Shown: in pieces, positions 1-11,402 of the stretch
Layout: each line of letters opens with the position of its first letter
How positions within the stretch are numbered: position 1 is the first letter of the stretch
Assembly: GCA_001938485.1 (NCBI GenBank)
Contig: MQRK01235832.1
Location: 59,267 to 123,266, forward strand
From: Girardia tigrina
Lineage: Eukaryota; Platyhelminthes; Tricladida; Dugesiidae
Reading direction: 5' to 3'
Length of the DNA: 64,000 bases
Position numbers and translations under genes: made by a program
The notes under the pieces: generated by a model
What the model was told of the DNA's origin: nothing
Database searches by the model: none
What the model saw: the letters and a program-made list of their open reading frames with translations, nothing else

Positions 1-641
1 TCGCCGACAAAGTTCAGTTGATTCCCAAAGGCAACGACGACGAGCAGTATCTGTGGGAGCCGGCCGCGGTCGGTTCGTCCACCGTCGAATCCGATAATAG
101 CGAGTCGATCGACCGAGGACCTAAAGCAATTTTTTCCATGAAAGAAGACCAGATCGAATATCCAGAAGGACGGGAAATCAAATACGACTGGCCGTATGGG
201 CGTGATGGCCGCCCCTCTATTCGAAAATCCGCCATCCTAACTCGGTTGGTGGAACGATTCACCTTTTCACTTTTTTCCTTTTTCACTCAGGAACGAGTCT
301 TCGAGCGAGAGGATTGCTGCCCGTTCACCGACGGCCACGGAGAGCCGGGCTATCCTTTCAAATCAATGTGGGAACAGACGGAAGCTCCGCGCTCGAGGCG
401 TGCTTCCACCAACGTCGACTCAATAACGGGGTCATCGCCTCATGTTGCCGCGGTCGCCGCTCGACGCCTCATGTCGTTGTCCAGATCAACCGCGCCCTCG
501 AACATTTCATTGGTGTCAGAAGTGGGATCAATTTATTATATACATATTTATAATACGGTTAAATTTAAAAAAAATGTAAAACACCTAAAAAAAGAACTTT
601 GTTTAAATATTCAAAAATTAAAAAAGCACATTTTTTTATAA
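1..641 (+). pseudogene. HSP90-like N-terminal (ATPase domain) fragment, probably a decayed copy
   Basis: From base 3 the plus strand reads a peptide that follows the C-terminal part of the HSP90 ATPase domain. Landmarks are NDDEQYLWEP (family NDDEQYxWES), a degraded AGGSFTV-like stretch, DRGPKAIFSMKEDQ (family GRGTKxxLxxKEDQ) and EYPEGREIK (family EYLEExxIK). Similarity stops near base 190, but the same frame stays open to 641 with unrelated sequence. Highly constrained HSP90 positions are altered, for example the SSAGGSF loop, so I read it as a pseudogene or very divergent paralogue whose 5' part lies outside the window. A T-rich tract ending in CAG at 290 could be a splice acceptor, with a possible 46-bp intron 245-290. 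The region is far more GC-rich than its surroundings, as expected for sequence from a conserved gene. Confidence 0.6.
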
Positions 642-1017
642 TAAATTTTATGGACTCCAATTTTGATGAGATTTGCGCTGCAAACAGTTTTTCTAACATT
701 ATCAATTTAAAATGATGAGTAAAAGTTAAATTAAAATTAATAGATGTTAAAACATTCTTGTTGTGAAAATAGAACTTATAAATAGTTAGGAGGGCATGAT
801 GTTGCTTAGAACGTAAAGATAGGCAAAAGAAAGACAAAAGAAAGAAATTGTTATGGAAGAGAGAAACCATTTGATTTCAGCAATATCTGATCTGGATGGG
901 AAGATGCTACAAACAGTTCTCGAACCAAAACTATATAAACTTCAAAATTAGGATTTTACTTTCAGTATGATTGAAACACGACGCAGAAAATTAATTAATT
1001 GAAACTCTGAAGGAGTT

Positions 1018-1175
1018 TTATTTTCTTTTTCGATGATATTGAATAACATCAGTCTTTACTTGTTCGAGAATCGGATTGGGTTGGGATGTTGATTTCCATT
1101 CCTTTCTTTTTTTCTTGAAGACCGTGACCAGTTTATCATCTCGACTAGACGCTGGAGAAACTTTCTTATAGTAAA
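1018..1175 (-). CDS. candidate terminal exon of an unknown gene
   Basis: On the minus strand an AAC-AG acceptor-like site at 1176-1177 is followed by an open frame with coding-like composition. The peptide is hydrophilic and basic: it contains YYKKVSPASSRDDK and KKKRKEWKST and ends in QYHRKRK before a TAA at 1018-1020. It lies on the same strand as canoe and downstream of the canoe DIL exon, so it could belong to that gene, but I see no afadin similarity. Another possibility is a separate gene or chance. No family recognised. Confidence 0.3.
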
Positions 1176-1740
1176 CTGTTAAATGCTAGAGGCAGGGAAT
1201 ACCTTTTGCAATTGATTGCAACACAACCGAAGCAAGATATGAATTAATAAATAAATTAAGAAATTCGGCATTTTTGATCGCGGGAGCTGGGGACCATCGA
1301 TTGGTTTTCGGCAATCTTTGACTTTAAAACTCATCATATCAATTTGTTTTTAGTAAACTTAGAAAGTACGGAGAAACAATATTAAATGTTCTTCCTCACC
1401 AGATTTCATTCACTTTATTAGATTCATTAATGTGATTTTTATGAACTAGTTTGTTTTACTATTTTTGTTTTGCATAGCTTTGTACATTTTAGTTTATTGT
1501 TCCATAATACAGTTAGACACAAAATTATGATTTTTTAAGACGTTCAAATAAACAAAATTAATTATACTTTTTTGTAACGCAAAATACTGTATTAATGTTA
1601 GAACTGTAAGTTTATGTTTTGATTTGGAAATTTGTATATTTGAATAAACGAAATAAAAGTTTTGGTTTTAGAAAAGCTTTTTCATTCTTCGAATTTTGAA
1701 TTATAATGGAAGCTCGTGACTTATCCATAACATATTTCGT

Positions 1741-1950
1741 TTGGAATTTGATAAAAAGTGGAAGGTGGGATTTCACAATTCATCGGCTCAACGGATCGGC
1801 GTCGGAAGGCCTGGTTACGGGCTGCGGTTGTCTCGGAGAGAAAGATCACTTGGAAAAATAAAGGGGAGCAATAATGTTTCTTTTGCACAATTCCCCGAGG
1901 TAGGTACGGTTGATCGCGATGGCTGAGAGTCGCAACGGCAAAGCAATGTC
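1741..1950. other. GC-rich island with short open frames, unassigned
   Basis: About 200 bases of balanced composition stand out from AT-rich surroundings. The plus strand has a 61-codon open stretch from 1741 and the minus strand has a shorter one over 1855-1950. Neither gives a recognisable domain. It may be a host exon or a decayed coding copy. The flanks 642-1017 and 1178-1740 are AT-rich and show nothing I can name. Confidence 0.25.
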
Positions 1951-2169
1951 ACTCTACGACCAAAATTCCTTTGATTTTTTTCAGGAATTAATAAAATAAT
2001 CTACACATAAATTAGCTGTTTTTGAATAAAAATAAAGGATGTAATTTTGCAAAATGCCTCTATAAAACATAGACTTACGAAAATTAGAGATTAATGAAGA
2101 TTCATATAAATATTTAAAAAATGACGACAATGAATTTTTAAAAGTCAAAAAATTTTCATCAAAATATAT

Positions 2170-2210
2170 TGTGATTAATTTCGACGGATCAACCGTCATC
2201 ATCAGACTGA
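2170..2210 (-). ncRNA. hammerhead ribozyme-like motif, PLE copy 1
   Basis: The minus strand reads CTGATGA, then a 5-bp stem II (GACGG/CCGTC), then CGAAA and a very short stem III ending in TC, the expected cleavage dinucleotide type. One extra T separates the CTGATGA core from stem II. Minimal type I hammerheads are known from Penelope-like elements. The assignment rests on the core boxes plus the stem, not on a folding run. Confidence 0.6.
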
Positions 2211-2416
2211 ATTAACAATGATATACTCGCGTTTATATATCAAAGCAATGTTAATGTAATCATTATGCCATTTAAATCATGAAAATACTTTCAATAAAGT
2301 TGAAGAGGATGGTGTTTGTACATTGATTTTAGGATTAAAAGATTTGATCAACAATGCTTCACACATCACCCTCTCCCATTGCTTTGATATATAAACGCGA
2401 GTATATCATTGTTAAT

Positions 2417-2456
2417 TCAGTCTGATGATGACGGTTGATCCGTCGAAATTAATCAC
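2417..2456 (+). ncRNA. hammerhead ribozyme-like motif, PLE copy 2
   Basis: Exact inverted partner of the motif at 2170-2210. It has the same CTGATGA and CGAAA cores and the same GACGG/CCGTC stem II. It is preceded by the PLE-type leader with GATATATAAACGCGAG, a TATA-like element that recurs in these tails. Confidence 0.6.
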
Positions 2457-2618
2457 AATATATTTTGACGAAAATTTTTTGATTAATTGAAGATGTTCAA
2501 ATTTTCATTACGAGACTCCTTATATCATGTAATGTTTTAAATGTATATTTAATAAAAAATATGAAAGTAATAATTTACTTATGAAAATATTTTGATTAAA
2601 CAGTTTAATAACACTCAC

Positions 2619-2840
2619 CCTGTTAATGCAAGTGAGTCGTACAATATCAACTACCATCAAATGTAGAACATAGGCCGAAGCTAGTTTGAATTTGATTTGC
2701 GACGGTTTTATGTCGAGGATGATCGAATCAAGTAGCATATCCTCCTTACTTTTGAAATAGGTGATTTGCACTGGCAAATGTCGAGACAGATGTGAATCAA
2801 GATCAGATATAATTACAGCATCATCATCCTCTCGATCATT
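2619..2840 (-). CDS. cno: canoe/afadin exon, start of DIL (dilute) domain
   Basis: 222 nt, 74 codons, phase 0 at both ends: acceptor TTTTTTAG at 2841-2842 and donor GTGAGT at 2618. It is acidic at first (NDREDDDAVIISDLDSH), then reads LPVQITYFKSKEDMLLDSII and FKLASAYVLHLMVVDIVR. Afadin has LPASIEFRESSEDSFLSAII and FKLSPTYVLYMACRYV. The DIL domain is also found in class V myosins; in afadin it binds partners such as ADIP and LMO proteins. The following DIL exons were not found to the left. Confidence 0.8.
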
Positions 2841-3988
2841 CTAAAAAATCAAATCAAATAAATTTTAATAAAAAAATGTTCTTGTATGTTATTGTAAATA
2901 TCAATAGAAATTAATTAAAGAAACATAAATTTCATATGATATAAATGAACAATAATGCCAAAATGTTACGTGTTGACATTTCAACGAAAGACAACACTAG
3001 ATTATCTTGAGACAAAACGATGTCTGTTTTTTTTGTATTAAAAATAATTTTTTGGAAAATATTTACTTTTTTATTATTTTTAATTATTGATAAAGTGTTT
3101 ATTATGAGGAGGTAATTAATTTTTGGTTCGCTGATCAAAATTTAAATAGTTTTAAAAATGAGTATTTTGAATTAAAATCAAATTGAAAATCTTAAAAATA
3201 ATTAAGTATTTTAGATTTAAATTTAAAAATATTCTTAATTATAAAAAACATTCATTAAAAATATTAATTAAAAAACATTCTTTATTAAAAATTTTATTAA
3301 TGTTTGAAAAATGTATTTTCTAATTTGGAATTAATTCAATGATATGATTAAAAAAATTAATATTTAAAAAATAAAAAATTGAATATTAAATATAATGTAT
3401 TTTCAAAATTTCTAAAATAAAAAATATAAATAATGGTTTTTAAAAATATAAGATTTTAGTTGAAAAACGAAATTATAAAAACAGCATAAAAAGATTAAAG
3501 TAAAAAACAAATTTAAACATTAAATATTTTTTTAAAAACAATTTTTTAATATGTAAAATCATTTTGATAAATACTTTTGTTTAAAAATTTAACAAAGTTG
3601 AATGTTGTTTTTCATTTGATTAAAATTATAAATGGATAAAAATTATTTGAAAATAGAGATCAGCGGATTAATTATTAATTAGGAAAATAGTTGATAAATT
3701 TGTTTGAAAGTTGTTTTATAATAAAGATACAATTTGAGTAAAATGAATTCTGATATTGACGTTGCAAATACTTCTCACATTTATAATTTTTTTCTTATAT
3801 ATTTTTATAATTTCATTTTAATTGGAAAATTGATTGCAAAAATTAGAAAATAGATCGAAACTTCTATACATCGACTCGAAACACTGGTACTCTCTCTGTC
3901 TGATATCGGCATACATTCACGAACAATCACATCGGTAACGATAATAATAAAAATTATAAAAAAATGAATTAATTTAAATTTTAAATTA
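2841..3988. other. AT-rich intronic DNA, no gene seen
   Basis: Extremely AT-rich sequence within the canoe region, with many A/T runs. A short island at 3840-3960 has balanced composition and an open minus frame, but no recognisable protein. Confidence 0.5.
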
Positions 3989-5414
3989 CAGGGTTTTTCA
4001 TTGAAATTCGACAAAATTGGAGGAGCCAAAAGTAAAATAATTAAAAATAAAGTAAAGGATTTGAAATAATTTTTTTGAAAAAATATATGAATAAAATATA
4101 AATGAATAAAAATATAATCATACTGTTATATTTATAAAACATTTAGACAATAAAGAATATTTGGTAAAAAGAAATAATATAAAAGTTAAACAACAAAAAT
4201 TCAAAAGTTCAATTATTTATTATTTCATTATTCACAGATTTCAGAATGTAAGAAAACATGTTCCTCTAATATCCTTGACAGTCCGTGCCTGAGGTTGACT
4301 GCGAACCATTTCTTATTGTTTCGAGAAGTTCATTTTCGTTTCTTGAGTTTAACTATATTCTTTTAACTATATTCTTCCACTTTAAAAACATGTTTTCGAT
4401 CGGATTAAGGAAATTTGAATATGGAGGAAGATATAGCAGTTCAAATCCTCTTTCTTCGACTAACTTTTTAATAATTGCTGCATGATGAAACCTTACATTA
4501 TCCATGACAAAAATTTCAGATACAATATTTTTTTGTATGAGATTTTCAACCAGATTTCTTATGAAATCATAGAATATGTCGGTTTTAAATGCATAATCTT
4601 GCGATGAATAATATATAATTTCATTTTTTTGTCACTGTGCAACAAATCGATAAGTTACGAGATCTCACTGAAGCGAAAATTTTGTTGTCAAATGTACCTC
4701 TTTCTGATCTTCCAAAATTTGTTTTCATTGCTAAAAAAAGCGACATAATCGATAAAAAATATCTGATTTTCATTATAAGAATTCAATTTGTTTAAAAAAG
4801 ATAGGGCGTAGTTTCTTCTAAGGCTTACAGTAAATTCGTAATTTCTTTTGACTGGAACCAAATTTAATCTCTTGAATGTAAAATTGAATCCTTCCAGTAT
4901 CCTGTGAATTGTTGATCTAGAAACAGAGATATCAAAGTTAGTTTGGACCATATTCGAAAGATCTTTTAAAGATCGAGTACAATCTTCTCCAACCCACTCC
5001 GTTATTTGAGCCTTCTTTTCATCTGAAAGTTTAGCTCTATCGCCATTTGTAATCTTTTCTAAATTTATTCCAGAACTTAAATATTTTGAAATGATCGTTT
5101 GTACATTTGTTCTCTTCAAGTCCATTACTTCCGCGATATTCTTGACTGAATTTCGTTTTAAATAGGATGCAATAATTCTATGTCGATTTTCATTAGATGT
5201 TGTTTTAGTTTCTCTCATTTTAAGACATTTAAACTACTGAAGAATTTAACAATCATAAAGAAATATCTAATTTACTGATTATTAATGGATTTTTTTATAT
5301 TCGGCTAAGAAAACAATATATTTGTAGTTTTTACATCCTATTTCTGTATTTTTTATGATTTCAAATTTTTAATAATTTTATCTTTGACTCCTCCAATTTT
5401 GTCGAGTTTCCCTG
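3989..5414 (-). mobile_element. Tc1/IS630-type DNA transposon, nearly complete
   Basis: Inverted ends start CAGGG and share TCGACAAAATTGGAGGAG (left at 3989, right ending at 5414); the element is 1426 bp. A TA precedes the left end; the base pair after the right end is TC, so the target duplication is eroded. The minus-strand transposase starts at 5218. It has an HTH region, the family block SRSTIHRILEGFNFTFKR, and the first catalytic block FFIDYVAFF, then is broken after about 176 codons. In other frames further on lie FVMDNVRFHHAA (second Asp, near 4500) and LPPYSNFLNPIENMFSKWK (Glu, near 4410). It is therefore a dead copy with frameshifts. Confidence 0.85.
4688..5218 (-). pseudogene. Tc1/IS630 transposase N-terminal part, broken
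   Basis: 176 codons covering the two helix-turn-helix modules (KRNSVKNIAEVMDLKRTNVQ; LSNMVQTNFDISVSRSTIHR) and the first acidic residue of the DDE triad. The remaining catalytic blocks are present downstream but in other frames, so no functional transposase is encoded. Confidence 0.8.
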
Positions 5415-6895
5415 TCTTATTAAACTTTTTAAATATATATTTTATTTCCTTTATTTAATTTTATTTATTTCATATTATTATTTATCATATACTTAGGGAA
5501 AAAAGGCAGTAAGTCAAGCAAACAAGTCAGCAATATACAATTCAACAATATAAACAGTTTAAGGTTTTTGAAACACAATGATTGATCGTCTTTGGACAAA
5601 TAGAGAAGAAGATATTTGAGTTGTAAACAAAAACATAAAATACAAAAAGGATTTTTTTAAAAACTTCCGAAACATAAGATATTTGCGAAATAAATCTGGT
5701 ATACTCTTTTTAAACTGGCATATTATTTAGACGTGTTTGACGTGAATGATAATTATAAAAATGACTTATTTTGCATTTGACGGAACTCACGCGACCGACC
5801 CAATATCAACAAATACCAGTTACACGAAAACATTAAAGGGCACGTGGAATCTATTTATACACCGAAGATGTAAATGATACATTCGAATATGAACACAAGT
5901 TTACCCGGAGCTAACATTCCTTATTTATAAAATAAATATTTAGATGCATTTTTACTTATTTAAAAAAGGAAAGAATTGGATATTTGCCACAAAAGATTGT
6001 ATTTGTAAATGTGTAAAAATTTATCAGTGATTTTAATAATATCTTTTATTTATACATATTTCTAAGTAAAATATATAAATTCCAACACTCTTCTCTATGT
6101 TTTCTTCAAAAATTTTGTTTAGACTGACAAACAATTACAATATTTGGCCGATGTGCGCGAAGACTGAACGTAAGGAAACAAAAGAAGGAATACCAAACAC
6201 AATGAAAAAAGAGAGAAATAGTTAATGTCTTTAAATATTTATCATTATTAAAAGTATTAAAGCAATTTTTAAATATCAGAAGAGGAAAGTACTAACAGAA
6301 TACTCTCATATTTTATTATATTAGCATTTTAAAGAATTCTTTCTACACTATTCATACATTTGTCCGGGTGTGGTCCCCGAGTTTGTTACATTGATATTAT
6401 CTTTCATTATAGAAGTTTGTTTTATTTTTTATTCAAAAATCTATTTTTAATATTTACAACACAATTTAAAAAAATATTACATTTTTCTTTTACTATATTT
6501 AGAATTAGAAAGTTCTTTTAATTTAACAGAAGTGTTTAATTTATTTTTAATTAATTTTTTTATAACTTGAAATATATTAGCCGATTCCACCACTAATAAT
6601 ATGACATAATTTGATAATAAAAAACACAATTTAATTATTAAAACTTTTATTTCAACAAAACCGTAACACTAAACTTCACATAAAATTAAAACGGTACAAC
6701 ATAGAACTATAATTACTTTTTGTTATTCGGATTCGCCGACTTAGTGCTTTAATACCATAATATAGTTGACCGGCGATTTGCCGGCTTCGTGTGTCAATGA
6801 GTTAAGTCACTAGAGTTTTATTTATATATATTTCTAAGTGAAATATATAAATTCCAATACTCTTCTCTATGTTTTCTTCAAAAATTTTAGAAGTG
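5415..6895. other. AT-rich intronic DNA with one direct repeat
   Basis: No gene recognised. A roughly 65-bp sequence around 6053-6120 recurs in direct orientation at 6827-6890 with few differences (shared core CTCTTCTCTATGTTTTCTTC). A patch at 5750-5930 is less AT-rich and has short open frames, but no family is recognisable. Confidence 0.45.
6053..6890 (+). repeat. direct repeat pair, 65 bp, 774 bp apart
   Basis: Copies at 6053-6120 and 6827-6890 share AAATATATAAATTCCAA and CTCTTCTCTATGTTTTCTTC. They could be ends of a small terminal-repeat element or a local duplication. The second copy abuts the 3' end of the zinc-finger LINE. Confidence 0.6.
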
Positions 6896-8354
6896 GATCA
6901 TCTAAATCCACTTCGTTTGTTTTTTTTTATAATAAGCCTCCCCCGACTGAACGGACAACTGTAGAGACTACAGTACCAGCATTGGTGTATTTGGTAGTGA
7001 GTCATAGACTCTGTATCGGATAGAAACCAAAAATAGACAATATAGAACCTACTGACTTTCTCGCACGGCTTTATGTGCAAGAATGCGAGCTTTCAGTGCA
7101 CGGGCACGCTTCGGTTTTCCATTCAGAAAGAACCAGTCATGATCCCTCGTACCGTGATTCTGTAGAGCTTTGGCTGTGTAAAGACGTTTCGTACAATGAG
7201 TAAAGGGACACAGAAATATCTCAACATCATTTGTATTACTTAACCGAAAGTCGAGAACCACCCTTGGAATCACTCCTGGGTCCGTCTCCGCGGTACCGTC
7301 GAGGGCATTGACACATCATGCATCGCGATCGGGTTCGAAGATTTCGTACATCCTTCATCTGCGTTATTTTTTGAAGCACTAGTACCACTGATACTGCCTT
7401 TGGTTGGGTGATCGATCAATAAATGTCTCTTTCACCATCCATCCGTTTTATGTCTTCATTCATCTATCTTAATTTGTGAAACGCTAGTACCACTGGTATT
7501 GCCTTGGTTTCGGTGATAGATCAATAAATGTTTCATTAACCATCCATCCGTTTTATAGGTCTTGTGACAATTTTCCATGGGACATTGGAAAGGTTTGTCA
7601 CCAATCTGACGCTGCGGCGTCGTGACCGTATGTACGTTTTTGATGTGTCTTCTTAGTTCCTTCTATTCCGCAAAAGCTTTGAAACAAGAAGGATACGTGC
7701 ATTGCCCTCTTTTGATACGCGGCTGGAGCATTTTCGGGTACTCTTTCCTTTGTTCAATCACTTCTATCAGTCTTTCAGACACAGTTCCTTTGATTTGGTG
7801 CTTGAATTTCTCTTCAGTGTCGAGGATTCCTCTCTTATTCAAGCATTCCTGGTATTCGACCAGATCTTCTTGGCCGCCGAATAACCAGAGCATATCGCGG
7901 GCGATACGCTCCTTCATCAACTGCTTTTTACGGCCGCTAACTTTTCTATTTCCTGAGGCCATTTCAGAATTTATTACTCTTTTTACCTCACGTACACCTT
8001 TTCGTTTATTGTACTCATAGAATACTTTACGCCGTTTCACCAGTACCACACGCGTCTCGGGCAAACCAATTGGCATATCCGTATTACGTAGTCTGTCAAG
8101 TGTAGTTTTACCAAGAGTAGTGCGTGTACAGGTATTATGAAAAGCTTGTAGCCGGGCTACCTCTTTTTAGGTGTTACCCAGCACTCACTCTCATAATACA
8201 CTGCCGGACAAATGCTTGATTCGATTAGTCTTCTTTTCAACGCTATAGGAACTCTGTTACTTTGAATCACAGGCTGCAATTCTCGTAACTTATTCATTCC
8301 ACAACGCAACCGCTCACCAATATCAGGACTGCAGCTACCACGATTTTGACACAT
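6895..8354 (-). mobile_element. 5'-truncated LINE with C-terminal C2H2 zinc fingers
   Basis: The minus strand first reads the end of a LINE reverse transcriptase (8157-8354): DIGERLRCGMNKLRELQPV and RRLIESSICPAVYYESECW, the thumb region before the usual Y-G-x-E-x-W box. A basic connector follows (7663-8076, with RKVFYEYNKRKG). Then come at least three C2H2 fingers: CTYPSCFKAFAE...HIKNVH near 7650, CPMENCHKTYKTDGWLMKH near 7570, and CPFTHCTKRLY...HGTRDH near 7180. An in-frame TAG lies inside finger 1, and frames change between blocks, so this copy is dead. A related copy is at 39.95-40.64 kb. Confidence 0.75.
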
Positions 8355-9070
8355 AGAAACACATATTAAAATGGTATATTTTTCGTATGTTATCGATTCA
8401 GTAATTCGACTTTCTTGTGTTATTAAGCTACATAATATTGAGAAAATTTTTATGTTAAATAATAAAAAGCGACCCAGGAAAGGTAGGAGGAAATATAAAA
8501 TGTTTTAATAATAAATATTAATTTCAAGTCGCTTTATTGATTGAAAAACACTATACTAAAGCAGGGTTTTTACTAAATGTGACTTCGACATATATAAATT
8601 ATTGATTTGTACACAAAAACATTATTCTGAGGTTTAAGAAAGCCAAAAAAGAATGCATACTTTTATTTACTTGTTATAATTATTAGGAAGTTTCCCTAAA
8701 TAGATTAAAGTTTTTATATAAAGAAAATTATAAAATTTTAGTTTATATTTTCAATGAATAAAGAATAAATTAAACCCAATTTAACATAAATAATTATTTT
8801 CCTGGAGACAAAAAGACCTGCGTCAATAAGACATTACATCTTACAATAAACTTTGACAGATAAAATGTATCTTATTTGAATAAATAATTATTTATAATAT
8901 TTATTTAAAATTAAAGTCCAACGCGAATTTATATAAATTTCGACAATTTTAGATAGATCAATTCCAAGCGAAATAAATTTATCCTGATAATATTAATATT
9001 TTATTTGTCATTTATTATAGAGGTATTTGATCTATATTCCGATTTTGCAATCAATTTTCCACAAAATATC
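8355..9070. other. AT-rich intronic DNA, nothing identified
   Basis: No open frame or repeat that I can assign; long A/T runs throughout. Confidence 0.5.
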
Positions 9071-9223
9071 ATTTATTTAGCTCAAAAGCATTAGAAATGG
9101 CTTTGGTTGGTTGACCTTGCCGAATTCTACTTGCAATATATTCTACAATATATATATTGTAAGTAGAATTCAGCAAGGTCAACCAACCAAAGTCATTTCT
9201 AATGCTTTTGAGCTGAATAAATT
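9071..9223. repeat. near-perfect palindrome (fold-back / MITE-like hairpin)
   Basis: Arms of about 68 bases (9071-9138 and 9155-9223) are reverse complements with very few mismatches. The shared core is GGTTGGTTGACCTTG against CAAGGTCAACCAACC. The centre is AT-rich. The outer ends are ATTTAT/ATAAAT. It immediately precedes an LTR-like repeat. No coding capacity. Confidence 0.8.
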
Positions 9224-9226
9224 TCA

Positions 9227-9605
9227 TTAGTTCTGTGAGGAATGTTTTGAATTGTGTATTGATATTTGTGCATGTAGAATGTTGATTCGGATTGTACCTC
9301 TCCTACACAGATGGATGATTGATATTTTCTTTGATTCCTACTAATTAAAAATAATTTAATTTAATTTTAAAGTAAAAAGATTTAAAATAATTTTTGAATG
9401 TATTATTTATTTTTTTAATGTAATTTAATTTTAACCAATTAGATTCTTTATAATTTAATAATTTTTATTAACAGATTTTCATTTATTGAAAATAATTAGT
9501 TTGAACTCAGAAAGAATTGATCAAGAGAGATGTCAAATAGTGAATGCGCTTGTAATATTAATAAATGTTGTAAACCTCATATTGATGTTGTTAATAAGTT
9601 CAAAG
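9227..9605 (+). mobile_element. LTR-like repeat fossil, copy A (TGTGAGGAAT family)
   Basis: Begins TGTGAGGAATG and contains the family box CTCCTACACAGATGGATGAT near 9299. It matches 28730-29136 in reverse orientation over almost its whole length, the repeat that abuts a Ty3/Gypsy integrase there. Its last part carries a short cysteine-rich reading frame (from 9530) beginning MSNSECACNINKCC. Old, AT-eroded. Confidence 0.65.
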
Positions 9606-9739
9606 AAATATTACGATTCTTAAGAAAATCAGCGAAACAGATGCAAAGCATAAGGAGGGTGATTGAAGATCTGAACTTGATGACAATAAAAAAACACCAA
9701 ATAAAAGCCTAGGTGGGTGAAAATTGACTTCTTAGTCTG

Positions 9740-10342
9740 AAGATAAATTGATTGAAAAGATTAATGATGTTTTTGGATTGAATGTGTCGCAAAGTACCAT
9801 TGGCCGTAGTCTCACTGTAGTTCCTGCTCCACGATATGCGTATGCTGAGAAATTAAGGACTGATAATGCTAACAAACTAATGTTCTTAAATGAAGTTTGT
9901 TTTGCAGTGTCTAAACGAATAAAAAAGGAAGGTCTCTAATAGGTACTTTTACATTTGTTTTTGTTTCTGTTCTTGCTTCAATAAAAATTCATGACAAGGC
10001 ATTACAAAGTGAAGATTTAAAAGCCGTATTTGTTGAACTTTAAAATATTCATCAACAAAAGAAGAATAAATTATTATTCTGGATTAAAAGATGTAATCAT
10101 GCGTCTTAATTTGGTATTAGAATACTTCGTCCTATATTCCACTTATTCAAAGCCAAAGGAGAATTGTTTCTCTAAATGGATAAAACTATGTTATGCACAA
10201 TTGAGCTAAAAACGAAGAAGAATTTTAAAGTTTCATTGAAGAAGGTTTTGGTTTAATTGATACATTTAATTGTGATGGATATTTTAAGAAGATACTTAGA
10301 TTTGTCTTGAAAGCTGAAAAGAGCGAAACAATTCTTGAATAA
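9740..10342 (+). pseudogene. Tc1-like transposase remnant
   Basis: Pieces in several frames read LNVSQSTIGRSLT (end of the HTH region), NEVCFAVSKRIKKEG (first catalytic block, Asp replaced by Asn) and, near 10150-10340, KENCFSKW and EEGFGLIDTFNCDGYFKK, the typical end of this IS630/Tc1 branch (family NPIENxFSKWK ... DCxGYF). Stops separate the blocks, so it is long dead. It lies between two oppositely oriented LTR-like repeats (copies A and B). Confidence 0.6.
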
Positions 10343-11402
10343 ATGTTTTAAATTAAAAATAATTTTTTTGGAAAATATTTACTTTTTCAATGCCTTTAAT
10401 TATTATAATTTTAATAATTTTTTACCTTGTCTATTTTTAAAATTTTTTTAAAATTTAATTTCTTTTCAAAACTTTTTGCAAGAAATAAAATTATTAAAAA
10501 ATTGATTGCAAAAATTCGAAAACTAGTTGCAAAAATTGTAAAAAAGATCGAAAAATCTTATATTCCTTTCACTAAAAATAAATTATCAAGAAATTATTTA
10601 GCAAAAAAAATAGTAAAATAATTTATTTTCCCATAATATATAAAATAAAATATTTTTTTTTCTTTTTATGAAAGGAAACTCGTAAAAGTACTTAGAAAAA
10701 AAATTTTAGATTGATATTTTTTCAAGTAATTCTTGTAAACAAAGTTTTTAAATCGAGTTTTTGAAGGTTTCCTTATTAGCTTGGCGAAAGAAAAGGAAGA
10801 AAACTCCGTATTAGTTTTCTTTATTTTGGTACATAGAATATTTTTCTGCAATTTTTTTTCTGAAAAATTCGACAACAGTTGGTAGGGATAAGTGAAGGCC
10901 GTCAGTCAAAGTCTCCCAACAAGACAAATTAATGGGAAAACACATGCTTAGAAGATAATCACAAATGCAAACACTTCGTCACTATTAATTAAACTGTGCC
11001 ACTTGCGATTTCACGCTGGGAAATAGAAAATTAATAAAAAAAGAAACACGGAAAAAGTTTTCAATTTTCAATTAAACTAAAACGTATACTTTGAAAAAAA
11101 TTAAAATAAATGTCAAAGGTTGTTTAGAAAAATAATGTTTTTTAATAAAGTCGAGTTTTTCCCTATTCTTGATGATTTGTCGTAGATTTAATGAACTAAT
11201 TGCCGACTTTTGGCTTTGCAGGATTGAAACTGTTATTTCTGTGTGGTATTTAATTAATGTAGAAGGATAAACAAAAAGAATTCCCGGAGTCTTGACAAAT
11301 CTCGATTTGTCTGTATCCGGACAGCCACCATTACCCTACTGACAGGGCTCTCCTTTCAATTCTTCTAATATCTTTTAATGGTTTATTAAATGAAATTCAG
11401 AA
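10343..11402. other. AT-rich intronic DNA, nothing identified
   Basis: Low-complexity open stretches (10427-10621 plus, 10666-10875 minus) are lysine/asparagine/isoleucine-rich translations of A/T runs and I do not call them genes. Confidence 0.45.

Larger units (their letters stand above)
2145..2482. mobile_element. Penelope-like element tail flanked by inverted copies (fold-back)
   Basis: Arms 2145-2250 and 2378-2482 are near-perfect reverse complements. Each ends in a hammerhead-like motif pointing outward. Between them, on the minus strand (about 2290-2385), is the last part of a PLE protein ending VQTPSSSTLLKVFS and a stop. The same end is seen in the PLE copies at 17.7 and 62.9 kb. The arrangement is a 5'-truncated minus-strand PLE joined head to head with a second copy of its own 3' tail. 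It sits within the canoe region. Confidence 0.8.

Noticed and set aside
14-286. 90-codon minus-strand open frame over the HSP90-like fragment
   Set aside because: It is the antisense shadow of the plus-strand frame that shows the HSP90 similarity.
1981-2202. 73-codon minus frame starting MMTVDPSKLI
   Set aside because: It is a reading through the PLE hammerhead-like tail, not a gene.
10427-10875. Two open frames rich in Lys, Ile, Phe and Asn
   Set aside because: They are translations of A/T runs and lack any motif.
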